From: Rhizobium sp. LC145
GTDB lineage: Bacteria; Pseudomonadota; Alphaproteobacteria; Rhizobiales; Rhizobiaceae
Direction: 5' to 3'
Assembly (NCBI RefSeq): GCF_001005825.1
Contig: NZ_LBHV01000009.1
Coordinates: 62,001-126,000, forward strand
DNA: 64,000 nt
The position numbers and the translations under genes are program-made. The notes under the pieces were generated by a model that was not told the origin of the DNA, ran no database searches, and saw nothing but the letters and a program-made list of their open reading frames with translations. Positions 51,940-61,197 of the stretch are shown piece by piece; positions within the stretch are counted from its first letter, which is position 1, and each line of letters starts with the position of its first letter.

Positions 51940-52938
51940 ATGATGTACGCAGTCAGCCTTCTCGACAAAAGCCCTATTCCCACGGGGGAGGGCGCCGTTG
52001 CCGCTCTTACCCATACGGTTAATCTTGCCAAGCGGGCCGAGGAGCTGGGGTATCGCCGGTTCTGGGTGGCGGAGCATCATGGCAGCACGGAGCTGGCGAG
52101 TTCCGCCCCGGAAGTTCTGATCTCCTGGATACTCGCCAATACCTCCCGTATCCGGGTTGGCTCGGGCGGAGTGATGCTGCAGCATTACAGCCCCTATAAG
52201 GTGGCGGAGGTCTTCAACCTCCTATCGTCGCTGGCGCCCGGTCGCGTCGATCTCGGTATCGGGAAGACCCCTGGCGGACTGCCAAAATCCACCGCCGCTC
52301 TGCAGGCCTATCGCACCGCCCGGCCGGAATTCGAAGCGCAGTTGGCCGATCTGACCGCATTTCTTGACGATGCCGTCGCAAGCCACTTGGACGACACCGT
52401 GCCGCTTGCAGGCCCAAAGCCCCCGGTGACGGCAGAGCGTCTCCTGCTTGGGGCAAGTCCGGACAGCGCGCGCCTTGCCGCGGCGCGGGGATGGAGTTTC
52501 GTTTTCGCGGGGCATCTCAACGGAGATCCGGAAAACCTTCGCATCAGCCTCGAAACCTTCCGAAGCGAAAGCGGCGGCAAGTCGGCCATTCTGGCCCTTG
52601 CGGCTTTCGCATCCGAAAACGCTGCACATGCCGCAGCACGGATCGGGGAGCTGAAGGTCTTCAAGGTCTTCCTGGACAACGGCCAGTCGGTGAGTCTTGG
52701 GCGCCGAGAACAGGCGGAGGAGTTCGCCAGACAGGCCGGCGCGAAGGAATACCGCATCGAGGAACGCAAGCCGAGCGTGCTGCACGGCACGCCGGCGAGC
52801 ATTCACGAGGAGCTTTCACGCCTTTCGCAACTCCACGGCATCGAGGAGTTCGTTCTGGAGCCGCCCGCGGTGAGCGCTGACGAGCGACTAGCCTGCATCG
52901 AGCTTCTGGCGCGCAAGCCGCTTTCCGCAGCCGCATGA
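51940..52938 (+). CDS. LLM-class flavin-dependent oxidoreductase, MsnO8 type
   Basis: A 332-residue luciferase-like monooxygenase. The N-terminal part AVSLLDKSPIPTGE, then RFWVAEHHGSTELASSAPEV and VGSGGVMLQHYSPYKVAE is typical of the MsnO8 subgroup. It uses FMNH2 and oxygen. It opens a plus-strand operon of eight recognised genes that carries the features of organosulfur or S-alkylcysteine use. The substrate is unknown. ATG 51940 is followed at once by a second in-frame ATG. Confidence 0.85.
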   Translation: MMYAVSLLDKSPIPTGEGAVAALTHTVNLAKRAEELGYRRFWVAEHHGSTELASSAPEVLISWILANTSRIRVGSGGVMLQHYSPYKVAEVFNLLSSLAPGRVDLGIGKTPGGLPKSTAALQAYRTARPEFEAQLADLTAFLDDAVASHLDDTVPLAGPKPPVTAERLLLGASPDSARLAAARGWSFVFAGHLNGDPENLRISLETFRSESGGKSAILALAAFASENAAHAAARIGELKVFKVFLDNGQSVSLGRREQAEEFARQAGAKEYRIEERKPSVLHGTPASIHEELSRLSQLHGIEEFVLEPPAVSADERLACIELLARKPLSAAA

Positions 52939-52956
52939 TCTTTAAGGAGATATGAG

Positions 52957-54294
52957 ATGAGCAAGAAGGTCCGTTTCGGTATCATGCTGCAGGGCGCGGG
53001 AGGGCATATGAATGCCTGGCGCCATCCGTCGAGCCCGGTGGATGCCAGCGTCAATCTGGAATTCTTCAAAAATACGGCATTGAAGGCGGAAGCCGCCGGC
53101 ATCGCCTTCGCTTTCGTGGCGGACGGTCTCTACATCAATGAAAAATCGATCCCGCATTTCCTCAACAGGTTCGAACCGCTGACGGTGCTTTCGGCGTTGG
53201 CGACGGCCACCTCCAAGATCGGCCTCGCAGGCACCGTCTCCACTTCCTACAGCGATCCCTTCACCGTTGCCCGGCAGTTTGCCTCGCTCGATCTCCTGAG
53301 CGGCGGTCGCGCGGGCTGGAACGCGGTGACGACGCCGCTTGAAGGAACGGCGAGGAATTACAGCCGCCCGCATCCCGAACATGCGCTGCGCTACGAGATG
53401 GCGCATGAATATCTGGAGGTCGTCAAGGGCCTCTGGGACAGTTGGGATGATAGCGCCTTCGTGCGGAACCGCGAAACCGGCAAGTTCTTCGATCGCGAAA
53501 AGCTGCACAGGCTGGACCATAAGGGGCGGTTCTTCCAGGTGGAGGGACCGCTCAACATCCAACGCTCGCCGCAGGGGCAGCCGGTTATCTTCCAGGCGGG
53601 CTCCTCAGATGCCGGCATCGGCCTGGCCGGCAGGCATGCGGACGCGGTCTTCACCCATGCGGTATCGCTGGAGGACAACCAGACTTTCTCACGCCGGGTG
53701 AAACAGGCGGCGGTCGCGCAAGGCCGCTCGGCGGACGACGTGAAGATATTCCCGGGCATCGGCCCCATCGTGGGAAAGACACGAGCGGAAGCTGAGGAGA
53801 AATACCGGATCATTCGCGACCTGATCTCGATCGAGGATGCGCTCGCCTATCTCGGGCGCTTCTTCGACCATCACGATTTCAGCGTCTATCCGCTGGACGA
53901 GCCTTTTCCGGACCTTGGCGAGATCGGCAAGAACAGCTTCCGCTCGACGACGGATCGGATCAAGCAGATCGCGAAGGAGAAGAACCAGACGCTGCGTCAG
54001 GTGGCGCTTGAGGCCGCAACCCCGCGTGAAGGCTTCGTCGGTGCAGCGGATGCGATTGCCGGCAAGATCATCGACTGGGTCGAAAACGATGCGGCGGACG
54101 GGTTCATCCTCGGTTTCCCGGTGATCGCGGAAGGCCTGGACGACTTCATCCGTCTGGTGGTCCCCATTCTTCAGGAGCGCGGTTATTTCGATCCGCATCT
54201 CGAAGGAAAGACGCTTCGAGACCATCTCGGACTGCCCTACCGCGAGAGCGTTTACGCGGCCGGGTCGCGGGAGACGGAAAAAGCACGGGCTTGA
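52957..54294 (+). CDS. LLM monooxygenase, NtaA/SnaA/DszA family (YtnJ-like)
   Basis: A 445-residue FMN-dependent monooxygenase. Landmarks are GGHMNAWRHPSSPVDAS, the SGGRAGWNAVTTPLEGTARNY region (in part) and GQPVIFQAGSSDAG. The family includes NtaA, DszA and Bacillus YtnJ/SnaA (442 residues); YtnJ and YxeK cleave N-acetylated S-(2-succino)cysteine or S-alkylcysteines. The same operon has an M20 hydrolase and a GNAT enzyme, as in Bacillus, so oxidative C-S cleavage is the likely role. AAGGAG precedes the start. Confidence 0.87.
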   Translation: MSKKVRFGIMLQGAGGHMNAWRHPSSPVDASVNLEFFKNTALKAEAAGIAFAFVADGLYINEKSIPHFLNRFEPLTVLSALATATSKIGLAGTVSTSYSDPFTVARQFASLDLLSGGRAGWNAVTTPLEGTARNYSRPHPEHALRYEMAHEYLEVVKGLWDSWDDSAFVRNRETGKFFDREKLHRLDHKGRFFQVEGPLNIQRSPQGQPVIFQAGSSDAGIGLAGRHADAVFTHAVSLEDNQTFSRRVKQAAVAQGRSADDVKIFPGIGPIVGKTRAEAEEKYRIIRDLISIEDALAYLGRFFDHHDFSVYPLDEPFPDLGEIGKNSFRSTTDRIKQIAKEKNQTLRQVALEAATPREGFVGAADAIAGKIIDWVENDAADGFILGFPVIAEGLDDFIRLVVPILQERGYFDPHLEGKTLRDHLGLPYRESVYAAGSRETEKARA

Positions 54295-54361
54295 ACAACT
54301 GAAAAGGGTGAAGCGGCCGCAAGCCGAACGGGCGGCGGCAAGACCCGGAAAGCAGAAGATC

Positions 54362-55549
54362 ATGAACATCCATATAGACGGCGCGCGTCATCGCGACGAC
54401 GCCGAACGGACGATCCTTGCCTCGATCGACGAATTCGTGGCGATCCGCAGGGACCTGCATCAGTATCCGGAGCTCTCCTTCCATGAGCGGCGGACTTCCG
54501 AAGTCGTGGCCAAATACCTCCTCTCCTACGGCTACGAGGTGACGGAGGGAGTAGGTGGCTATGGGGTGGTCGCCACGCTCAGGCGGGGGAAAGGCGGCAG
54601 GCGCATTGGTATCCGGGCGGATATCGATGCGCTGCCGGTCGACGAGGCAACCGAACTTGCCTATTCGAGCCGCAATCCCGGCGTGATGCACGCCTGCGGC
54701 CATGATGGCCACACGACGATCCTGCTCGCGGCCGCGCGCTATCTTGCCGAGCATGGAAAGTTCTCCGGCACGTTGACGCTGATCTTCCAGCCGGCCGAAG
54801 AGGTTGGGGCGGGCGCCCGCAAGATGATCGAGGACCGGTTGTTCGAGCGGTTCCCGGTGGACGCTGTCTTCGGTCTCCACAATTGGCCGGGTGTGACCGC
54901 CGGGCAATTCGGCTTCGTGGAAGGCCCGGCCATGGCCTCGGTCGATCAGGCGTTGATCCGCATCGTCGGCAAGGGCGGGCATGGTGCGGCACCTCACGAG
55001 GCGGTCGATCCCGTGCTCGCCTCGGCATCGTTCATCACCGCGCTGCAGAGCATCGTCGCCCGCAATGTCGATCCCTTGGAAATGGCGGTGCTGACGGTCG
55101 GCTCGATCCATGGCGGCTCGGCCTCCAATGTCATTCCCGAAAGCGTCGAGCTGAAGCTGACGGCAAGGGCCTATTCGCCGGAGGTCCGCGACAGGCTCGA
55201 ACAGCGTGTGCCGGTTCTGGCGCAGGCGCAGGCGGAAAGCTTCGGCGCCCAGGCAGAGGTGAATTACCGCCGGGGTTTTCCGGCAGTCGTCAATCATGTC
55301 GAGGAAACCCGTTTTGCGCGCAGCGTGGCGGAATCGAATTTCCCTCCTGAGCAGGTTGCCAAGGACTTCCGCCCGCGGACAGCCAGTGAGGATTTCGCCT
55401 ACATGCTGCAGGCACGGCCGGGGTCCTACCTCTTCGTGGGCAATGGCGACAGCGCGCCTCTCCACAGTCCTCAATACGATTTCAACGACGAGATCATTGC
55501 GCCGGCCGCACGGCTCTGGGTGCGGCTTGCCGAAGCCTTCCTGTCCTGA
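54362..55549 (+). CDS. M20-family amidohydrolase (N-acetyl-cysteine-type deacetylase)
   Basis: A 395-residue M20D hydrolase of the hippurate/N-acyl amino acid type. The metal site is visible as RADIDALPVDE, MHACGHDGHTTILL, FQPAEEVGAGARKM and GLHNWPG. In the analogous Bacillus pathways YtnL and YxeP remove the acetyl group at the end, releasing cysteine. ATG 54362 is taken as the start; a GTG at 54308 would add 18 basic residues. It is cytoplasmic. Confidence 0.85.
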   Translation: MNIHIDGARHRDDAERTILASIDEFVAIRRDLHQYPELSFHERRTSEVVAKYLLSYGYEVTEGVGGYGVVATLRRGKGGRRIGIRADIDALPVDEATELAYSSRNPGVMHACGHDGHTTILLAAARYLAEHGKFSGTLTLIFQPAEEVGAGARKMIEDRLFERFPVDAVFGLHNWPGVTAGQFGFVEGPAMASVDQALIRIVGKGGHGAAPHEAVDPVLASASFITALQSIVARNVDPLEMAVLTVGSIHGGSASNVIPESVELKLTARAYSPEVRDRLEQRVPVLAQAQAESFGAQAEVNYRRGFPAVVNHVEETRFARSVAESNFPPEQVAKDFRPRTASEDFAYMLQARPGSYLFVGNGDSAPLHSPQYDFNDEIIAPAARLWVRLAEAFLS

Positions 55550-55574
55550 CCAGCCGATGAAGAGGAGCGATCCC

Positions 55575-56126
55575 GTGAGCGACCGTTTTGTCTACACCAC
55601 CACGCTTGATCCGCTGGCAAAGCCGCTGATCGAGGAACTGACCTTCGAATACGACAGCCGTTACGGCAGCTTCTACGATGCCGAGGGCGCCACCAAGGAA
55701 ATGAACCGCTATGCGCCGGAGGTCTTCGCGCCGCCGAATGGCGGTTTCCTCCTGCTGCTGCGTGACGGTCAGGCGATCGCAGGCGGCGCCTTCATGCGGC
55801 ACCAGGACGAAGGAACCGCCGAATTCAAGCGGATCTGGACCCATTCGAGCCTTCGCCGGCAGGGGCTTGCCCGAAGGGTGCTGGTTGAGCTGGAGGCGCA
55901 GGCGGCGCGGCAGGGCTATTCCCGCATCTATCTGACGACCGGCTTTCGCCAGCCGGAAGCCGTGGGGCTTTACCTCACCAACGGCTACACGGCCCTTTTC
56001 GACACCACGGCCGATCTGGAGACGATCCGCAAACTGCCCTTCGAAAAACTGCTTCCGGTCAAGGCCCAGGCCCGGCCGGTGCCAGCAGCAACACAGCCGG
56101 TCGCCGGCGCATTCCACAGCGCGTGA
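55575..56126 (+). CDS. GNAT N-acetyltransferase (SnaB/YxeL-like by context)
   Basis: A 183-residue GNAT-fold enzyme. The acetyl-CoA loop is HSSLRRQGLARRVL (about 95-108), followed by IYLTTGFRQPEAVGLYLTNGY. A GTG start at 55575 is preceded by AGAGGAG at seven bases; an ATG at 55557 is less likely. In Bacillus the equivalent enzymes acetylate the amino group of S-modified cysteines before oxidation. Here it sits between the M20 deacetylase and the importer genes, which supports the same role. Confidence 0.78.
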   Translation: MSDRFVYTTTLDPLAKPLIEELTFEYDSRYGSFYDAEGATKEMNRYAPEVFAPPNGGFLLLLRDGQAIAGGAFMRHQDEGTAEFKRIWTHSSLRRQGLARRVLVELEAQAARQGYSRIYLTTGFRQPEAVGLYLTNGYTALFDTTADLETIRKLPFEKLLPVKAQARPVPAATQPVAGAFHSA

Positions 56127-56136
56127 GGAGATCATC

Positions 56137-57926
56137 ATGGCCGTTACGACCGATTTCGACGGTATCGTCGCCGAACCTCGAAAAACCACCGCCGCCAAGG
56201 GAGATTATTCCCACTACCGCATCGTTCCGGCGCGATATCCCGCTCGCACGGCGGGCACGATCTTCGCGCTGCTGGTCATCGCGGCGACGCTCCACTCCGT
56301 TCTCGGCAATCCCCGCTGGGGCTGGGACGTATTCGCGGAATGGTTCTTCGCAGAACCGGTGCTGGTGGGACTTGCGCGCACACTGCTCTTGACGCTGCTT
56401 GGCGCTTTCTTCGGGTTTATCCTGGGGACCGGGCTGGCGCTGGCGCGTGTCTCGCGCTCGCCGCTCTTGGCCGGCGTCTCCTGGACCTATATCTGGATCT
56501 TCCGCTCGATCCCGCTGATCGTGCTGCTGCTGATCCTCAACAATCTCGGCTATCTCTACGAGACGGTCACGGTCGGTGTGCCCTATACGGGCATCAATTT
56601 CTTCAGCTGGAACACGACCCAGCTCATCACGCCGTTTGCGGCGGCCGTCCTCGGCCTCACTCTGAACCAGGCGGCTTTCGCCTCGGAAATCATTCGCGGC
56701 GGCATCCTTTCCGTCGATCAGGGCCAGCTCGAAGCCGCATCCGCGCTCGGCCTGCCCCGCAGCCGCCAGGCATCACGGATCATCCTGCCGCAGGCGATGC
56801 GTTCCATCCTGCCGACGGCCTTCAACGACATCATCGGTCTGGCGAAGGGCACGTCGCAGGTCTACATCCTGGCCCTGCCGGAGCTCTTCTACACGATCCA
56901 GATCATCTACCGCCGCAATCTGGAGGTCATTCCCCTGCTTATGGTCGCGACCGTGTGGTATCTGGTGATCCTCACCGTCCTTTCGATCGTCCAGCATCAT
57001 ATCGAGCGGCATTATGCGCGAGGCGCGCTGCGCAACCCGCCGCCGTCGATCTTCACCAGCCTTTATCGCCGGATCGTCCCCAAGGCTGCCGAGCCGGCAA
57101 GGACGCCGGAAGTTGCGGACCGGCCGGTCGAACGCCGCGCCGCGGCAATCGCCCCCCTGCATTTCCGTGGCGGCGAGGTCACGATCCATGGTGTGTCGAA
57201 GAGTTTCGGCCAGCTGAAGGTCCTGGACGAGGTGACGCTCTCCCTTCCGGCGGGCAGCGTCACCACCATTCTCGGTCAATCGGGATCGGGAAAATCGACG
57301 CTCCTGCGTTCCATCAATCATCTCGAGCGCGTCGATGACGGCTTCATAGCTATCGACGGCGAGCTGATCGGCTACCGGCAGGATGGTGAGACGCTCTATG
57401 AGCTCAAGGAGAAGGATATCCTGAAGCGGCGCGTCGAAGTCGGCATGGTATTCCAGAACTTCAATCTCTTCCCGCATCTGACGGTTCTGGAAAACATTGC
57501 CGAAGCGCCGGTCAGCGTTCGCGGCAATACGCGCGAGCAGGCCTTGACCGAGGCGCGCGAGCTGCTGGCCCGCGTCGGCCTTGCGGATAAGGCGATGCCT
57601 ATCCACGACAGCTTTCCGGCGGCCAGCAACAGCGTGTGGCGATCGCCAGAGCGCTCGCGCTGAAGCCGAAGGTGCTGCTCTTCGACGAGCCCACCTCGGC
57701 GCTCGATCCGGAACTCGTCAACGAGGTCCTCGACGTCATCAAGGAACTCGCCCGCTCCGGAACGACGCTCGTCATCGTCACCCATGAAATCGGCTTTGCC
57801 CGTGAGGTATCGGACCTGGTGGTCTTCATGGAGCGGGGCCGGATTCTCGAAACCGGCTCGCCGGACAAGGTCTTCAGCCGGCCCGAGCATCCGCGCACGG
57901 CCGCGTTCCTCGCCAAGGTCCTCTGA
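56137..57926 (+). pseudogene. Fused amino-acid ABC permease-ATPase, interrupted by a one-base frameshift
   Basis: One gene encodes a HisM/GlnP-type permease (residues about 1-300; coupling loop LEAASALGLPRSRQASRIILP) joined to a GlnQ-type ATPase (from about 350; Walker A GQSGSGKST, Q-loop VFQNFNLFPHLT). The first frame runs to a TGA at 57663. After Ala486 (GCG, 57592-57594) it leaves the family. Adding one G between 57594 and 57595 restores ADAYPRQLSGGQQQR and continues to 57926 with Walker B LLFDEPTSALD, giving 596 residues. As written, the ATPase lacks its signature and Walker B. This may be a true mutation or a base-call error. Confidence 0.85.
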
Positions 57927-57957
57927 ACAAAAATCTCGAACAAGGAGACATCCCGCC

Positions 57958-58896
57958 ATGACTTACAGATCAAGGATTTTCGGCCTCGCGATCGCAAGCC
58001 TGCTTTCCCTCTCCGGCTTCTTCGGGGCAACCGCCCAGGCGCAGGAGGTCGATCTTTCGCCCGAGCAGAAGGATCGCATCCGGGTCGAGCAGGTCGAAGC
58101 AGCGATAAAGCTCATTCCGGCCGACTATAAATTCGTCACGCCGGGAAAGCTGACGGTCGCTTCCGTTCCCGGCCGCTTGCCTTTCGCGGCCTATGCCACG
58201 GACAACAAGACGCCGGTGGGAAGCGAGCCGGATATCGCCCAGCTCGTCGCCGACAGCCTGGGGCTTGAGCTCGAACTGGTGCCGATCGCCTGGGCCGACT
58301 GGCCGCTTGGCGTCGCCTCCGGTCGGTTCGACGCGGCGATACACAACATCACCGTCACCGAGGAGCGCAAGGAGAAGTTCGATTTTTCGACCTACCGCAA
58401 TGATCTTCTCGGCTTCTACGTGCCGCTGGAGAGCAAGGTCACCAGCATCACCAAGCCGGAGGACGTGGCTGGCCTCAAGGTGATCGTTTCCTCGGGCACC
58501 AACCAGGAGGAGATCCTGTTGCGTTGGATCGAGGCCAACAATGCGAAGGGCCTGCCGGCCAGCGAGGTGCAGTATTACGACGACGAGGCCGTGCTCGACG
58601 TAGCGCTCCAATCGGGCCGTGCCGATGCCTATCTCGGTCCCAACGCCACCTCGGCGTTCAAGGCGGCAAAGGAGAAGAAGACGAAGCTGGTCGGGACCTT
58701 CTCCGGCGGTTGGCCGCAGACCGCGGAGATCGCGGTCGCGACGCGGAAGGGTTCCGGTCTGGCGGACGCGATCACTGGCGCCCTCAACGAGCAGCGCAGA
58801 CGCGGCAATTACGCCAAGGTGCTTTCGCGCTGGAACCTTTCCGCCGAGGCGGTCGCCGAGTCGCGCACCAATCCAACGGGCCTGCCGAAAAGCTGA
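57958..58896 (+). CDS. Polar amino-acid-type ABC binding protein 1
   Basis: A 312-residue family-3 binding protein with a Sec signal (about 1-30, ending TAQAQ). Family markers are ELVPIAWADWPLGVASGRFDA (in part), TVTEERKEKFDFS and the late FSGGWPQTAEIAV. AAGGAG lies upstream. The ligand would be an amino acid or derivative; in context a modified cysteine. It is followed by a close paralog. Confidence 0.87.
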   Translation: MTYRSRIFGLAIASLLSLSGFFGATAQAQEVDLSPEQKDRIRVEQVEAAIKLIPADYKFVTPGKLTVASVPGRLPFAAYATDNKTPVGSEPDIAQLVADSLGLELELVPIAWADWPLGVASGRFDAAIHNITVTEERKEKFDFSTYRNDLLGFYVPLESKVTSITKPEDVAGLKVIVSSGTNQEEILLRWIEANNAKGLPASEVQYYDDEAVLDVALQSGRADAYLGPNATSAFKAAKEKKTKLVGTFSGGWPQTAEIAVATRKGSGLADAITGALNEQRRRGNYAKVLSRWNLSAEAVAESRTNPTGLPKS

Positions 58897-58970
58897 TGGG
58901 ACGCAGGCAAGCCGAAAGGCGAGGGCGGCTCTCCCGTCCCGCCTCAACCCTCCTTCAATGGACAATACCC

Positions 58971-59912
58971 ATGAACCTCACCAGAAAGATCGGCCGCGCG
59001 ATTGCCGCTGGCCTCCTCACCTTGCCGCTTCTCGCCTATGGCGCCCTGGCGGCGGAAGACATTTTCGATCTGTCGCCCGATCAGCCAGGCCGCGTGCGGG
59101 CAGAGAAGGACCCGGCGGCGATCGCCGCCATCCCTCACGACTTCAAGTTCGTGTCGCCCGGCAGGTTCACCGTGGCGATATCGCCGGGCGGTCCGCCGCT
59201 CGCAACCTATGCGACCGATGCAAAGACCGTGGTCGGTGCCGATCCGGACTACGCACTCGCTGTCGCCGACAGCCTGGGTTTCGACCTGGAACTGGTGCCT
59301 GTTGCCTGGGCCGACTGGCCGCTCGGCCTTGTCTCCGGCAAGTATGATGCGGTGATCTCAAATGTCGGAGTAACCGAAGAGCGCAAGGAGAAGTTCGATT
59401 TCTCCACCTATCGCCAGGGACTGCACGGCTTCTTCGTGAAGGCCGACAGCGACGTCAAGGAGATCAGGGAGCCGAAGGACGCGGCGGGATTGAGCATCAC
59501 CGTTGGCGCCAGCACCAACCAGGAACGCATATTGCTCAAGTGGCGCGATGAGAACGTCAAGGCCGGGCTGGAGCCTATCCAGCTGCAATACCACGACGAC
59601 GAGGCGGCCCGGCTGGTGGCGCTGCGCGCCGGGCGGGTGGACGTTATCGTCCAGCCGCATGCACAGCTCGCCTACATCGCCGCTCGCGACAAGAACATCA
59701 AGCGCGTCGGCACGCTCTCGGCCGGCTGGCCGGAACGCTCGGATGTGGCGATCGCCACCCGCAAGGGGTCAGGGCTTGCGGACGCGCTGACGCTTGCGAC
59801 CAATCACCTGATGAAGAGCGGCGCTTACGCCAGGCTTCTGGAGCGCTGGCAGCTCGCCGAAGAGGCACTGCCTCAATCGCAAACCAATCCGCCTGGACTT
59901 CCCAAGAGCTGA
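58971..59912 (+). CDS. Polar amino-acid-type ABC binding protein 2 (tandem paralog)
   Basis: A 313-residue family-3 binding protein, a clear duplicate of the one just upstream; WADWPLG, TEERKEKFDFSTYR and NPTGLPKS/NPPGLPKS are shared. The signal is about 1-28 (ALLAA-like, cut near GALAA). The paralogs differ in the ligand region, for example TITVGASTNQERILLKW here, so they may bind different substrates and share one membrane complex. Bacillus ytmJ-ytmK is a similar tandem pair. Confidence 0.87.
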   Translation: MNLTRKIGRAIAAGLLTLPLLAYGALAAEDIFDLSPDQPGRVRAEKDPAAIAAIPHDFKFVSPGRFTVAISPGGPPLATYATDAKTVVGADPDYALAVADSLGFDLELVPVAWADWPLGLVSGKYDAVISNVGVTEERKEKFDFSTYRQGLHGFFVKADSDVKEIREPKDAAGLSITVGASTNQERILLKWRDENVKAGLEPIQLQYHDDEAARLVALRAGRVDVIVQPHAQLAYIAARDKNIKRVGTLSAGWPERSDVAIATRKGSGLADALTLATNHLMKSGAYARLLERWQLAEEALPQSQTNPPGLPKS

Positions 59913-59920
59913 TCCGCATC

Positions 59921-60994
59921 ATGACAGACGCTTCGCTTTCCATTCGCCATATCGGCTTTCTCACGCCCGGAAACTATCCCGACGAGGATCCCGGCGGTGG
60001 GCTGGAAGCCTCGCTCAAGCTCTTCGAGGCGGGGGAAGCCTTGGGCTATGACAGTGCCTGGGTCCGCCAGCGGCATCTGGAGCATGGCGTCTCCTCGGCG
60101 GCGGTGTTTCTGGCGGCGGCAAGCCAGCGGACGAAGCGGATAGAGCTCGGTTCGGCGGTGATCCAGCTCGGCTACGAAAGCCCCTTCCGGCTTGCCGAGG
60201 ATCTTTCCATGGCGGATGCGCTGTCCGGCGGGCGCTTGAATGTCGGCGTGAGCGCCGGGCCGCCGCTGCATGCCGAGCTGGTGGCGCCTCTGGTCTTCGA
60301 CGGAGATTGGCGCAGCTTCGACTTTTCATATGCCCGCGTCGAGCGGCTGCTTGCCAATCTCGGCGGCGATTTCATCGGCGATGACGAAACCTATGTGGTC
60401 TCGCCCGGCAATCGCCAGCGGGCGCGGCTCCAGCCCTATGCCAAGGGGCTGCGGGACCGCGTCTGGTATGGGGGCGGCTCGCTCCGCTCCTGCGAATGGG
60501 CGGGAAAGGCCGGTCTCAACCTGATGATCGGTAGTCTCACCTCGGGTGATGCCGGCGATGATTTCTTCAAGACGCAGGCGAGGCAGCTCCAGGCTTACCG
60601 CGCCGTCCTGCCGCCGGATAAGACGCCTCGCGTGGCCGCCGGCAGGGTGATCGTGCCGACCGACAGCGCCGACAGGAGAACGCGGGAGAGATATTGCGCA
60701 TATGCCGCAAGCAGGCACGAGCGCACGCTGTCGCCGCAAGGGCCGCGCCGCACGCTCTTCAGCCGCGATCTGGTCGGCGGTTCCGACGAGATCCTGGAGC
60801 GGTTGCTGGCTGACGACGTGCTGCGGGAGGTACACGAATTGCGTCTGGAACTGCCCTACGAGTTCGCTCTCGAGGAATATGTCCAGATCATCACGGACTT
60901 TGCCGAAAAGATCGCGCCGCATCTGGGCTGGAAACCGTCGAGGGACACCAGCCTGGATCTCGATTCTCTCAATTTCTGGAAAGCATTCGCATGA
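59921..60994 (+). CDS. LLM-class flavin-dependent oxidoreductase
   Basis: A 357-residue luciferase-like monooxygenase, the third of the operon. It has IGFLTPGNYPDEDPGGGLEA (in part) near the start, DSAWVRQRHLEHG, and LSGGRLNVGVSAGPP. It is distinct from the two upstream LLM enzymes. A further organosulfur or alkylated substrate is likely but not identified. Confidence 0.83.
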   Translation: MTDASLSIRHIGFLTPGNYPDEDPGGGLEASLKLFEAGEALGYDSAWVRQRHLEHGVSSAAVFLAAASQRTKRIELGSAVIQLGYESPFRLAEDLSMADALSGGRLNVGVSAGPPLHAELVAPLVFDGDWRSFDFSYARVERLLANLGGDFIGDDETYVVSPGNRQRARLQPYAKGLRDRVWYGGGSLRSCEWAGKAGLNLMIGSLTSGDAGDDFFKTQARQLQAYRAVLPPDKTPRVAAGRVIVPTDSADRRTRERYCAYAASRHERTLSPQGPRRTLFSRDLVGGSDEILERLLADDVLREVHELRLELPYEFALEEYVQIITDFAEKIAPHLGWKPSRDTSLDLDSLNFWKAFA

Positions 60995-61059
60995 CCAAAC
61001 AATGCACGCCGCTTCACACGCTGGGCATCAACACCCAGTCGTGCGGGCGGGATCGATGA
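60991..61059 (+). CDS. Possible 22-residue peptide overlapping the LLM stop
   Basis: An ATGA overlap starts a 22-codon frame with two cysteines (MTKQCTP ... TQSCGRDR). The coupling and position are gene-like, but the length is within chance and no family is recognised. Confidence 0.2.
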   Translation: MTKQCTPLHTLGINTQSCGRDR

Positions 61060-61086
61060 CTGAATACCGCGCACAGGCAGTCTTAT

Positions 61087-61124
61087 TCGCCCCACCTTCC
61101 GCCTCGATCGAAAGAGGGGGGCGA
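61087..61124. terminator. Hairpin between convergent LLM and IclR genes
   Basis: TCGCCCC (61087-61093) pairs with GGGGCGA (61118-61124), and an inner CCTC/GAGG pair extends it. It lies in the 203-base gap between converging genes. No T-run is seen on either strand, so termination is uncertain. Confidence 0.35.
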
Positions 61125-61197
61125 GGGCAGGCCATCCGCAGTTAAGCATCGAACGCGAAAAGCAGACATACGAGTATTCGGCGCAAAGGGTCCGGGA

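Noticed and set aside
57636..57926. Separate small ATPase gene starting at GTG 57636
   Set aside because: It is the C-terminal part of the frameshifted permease-ATPase fusion; its apparent start lies within the family's QRVAIARAL segment and has no own ribosome site.
58897..58970. Hairpin between the two tandem amino-acid-binding-protein genes
   Set aside because: GGGACG/CGTCCC can pair only across a loop of more than 30 bases; much weaker than the three reported stem-loops.
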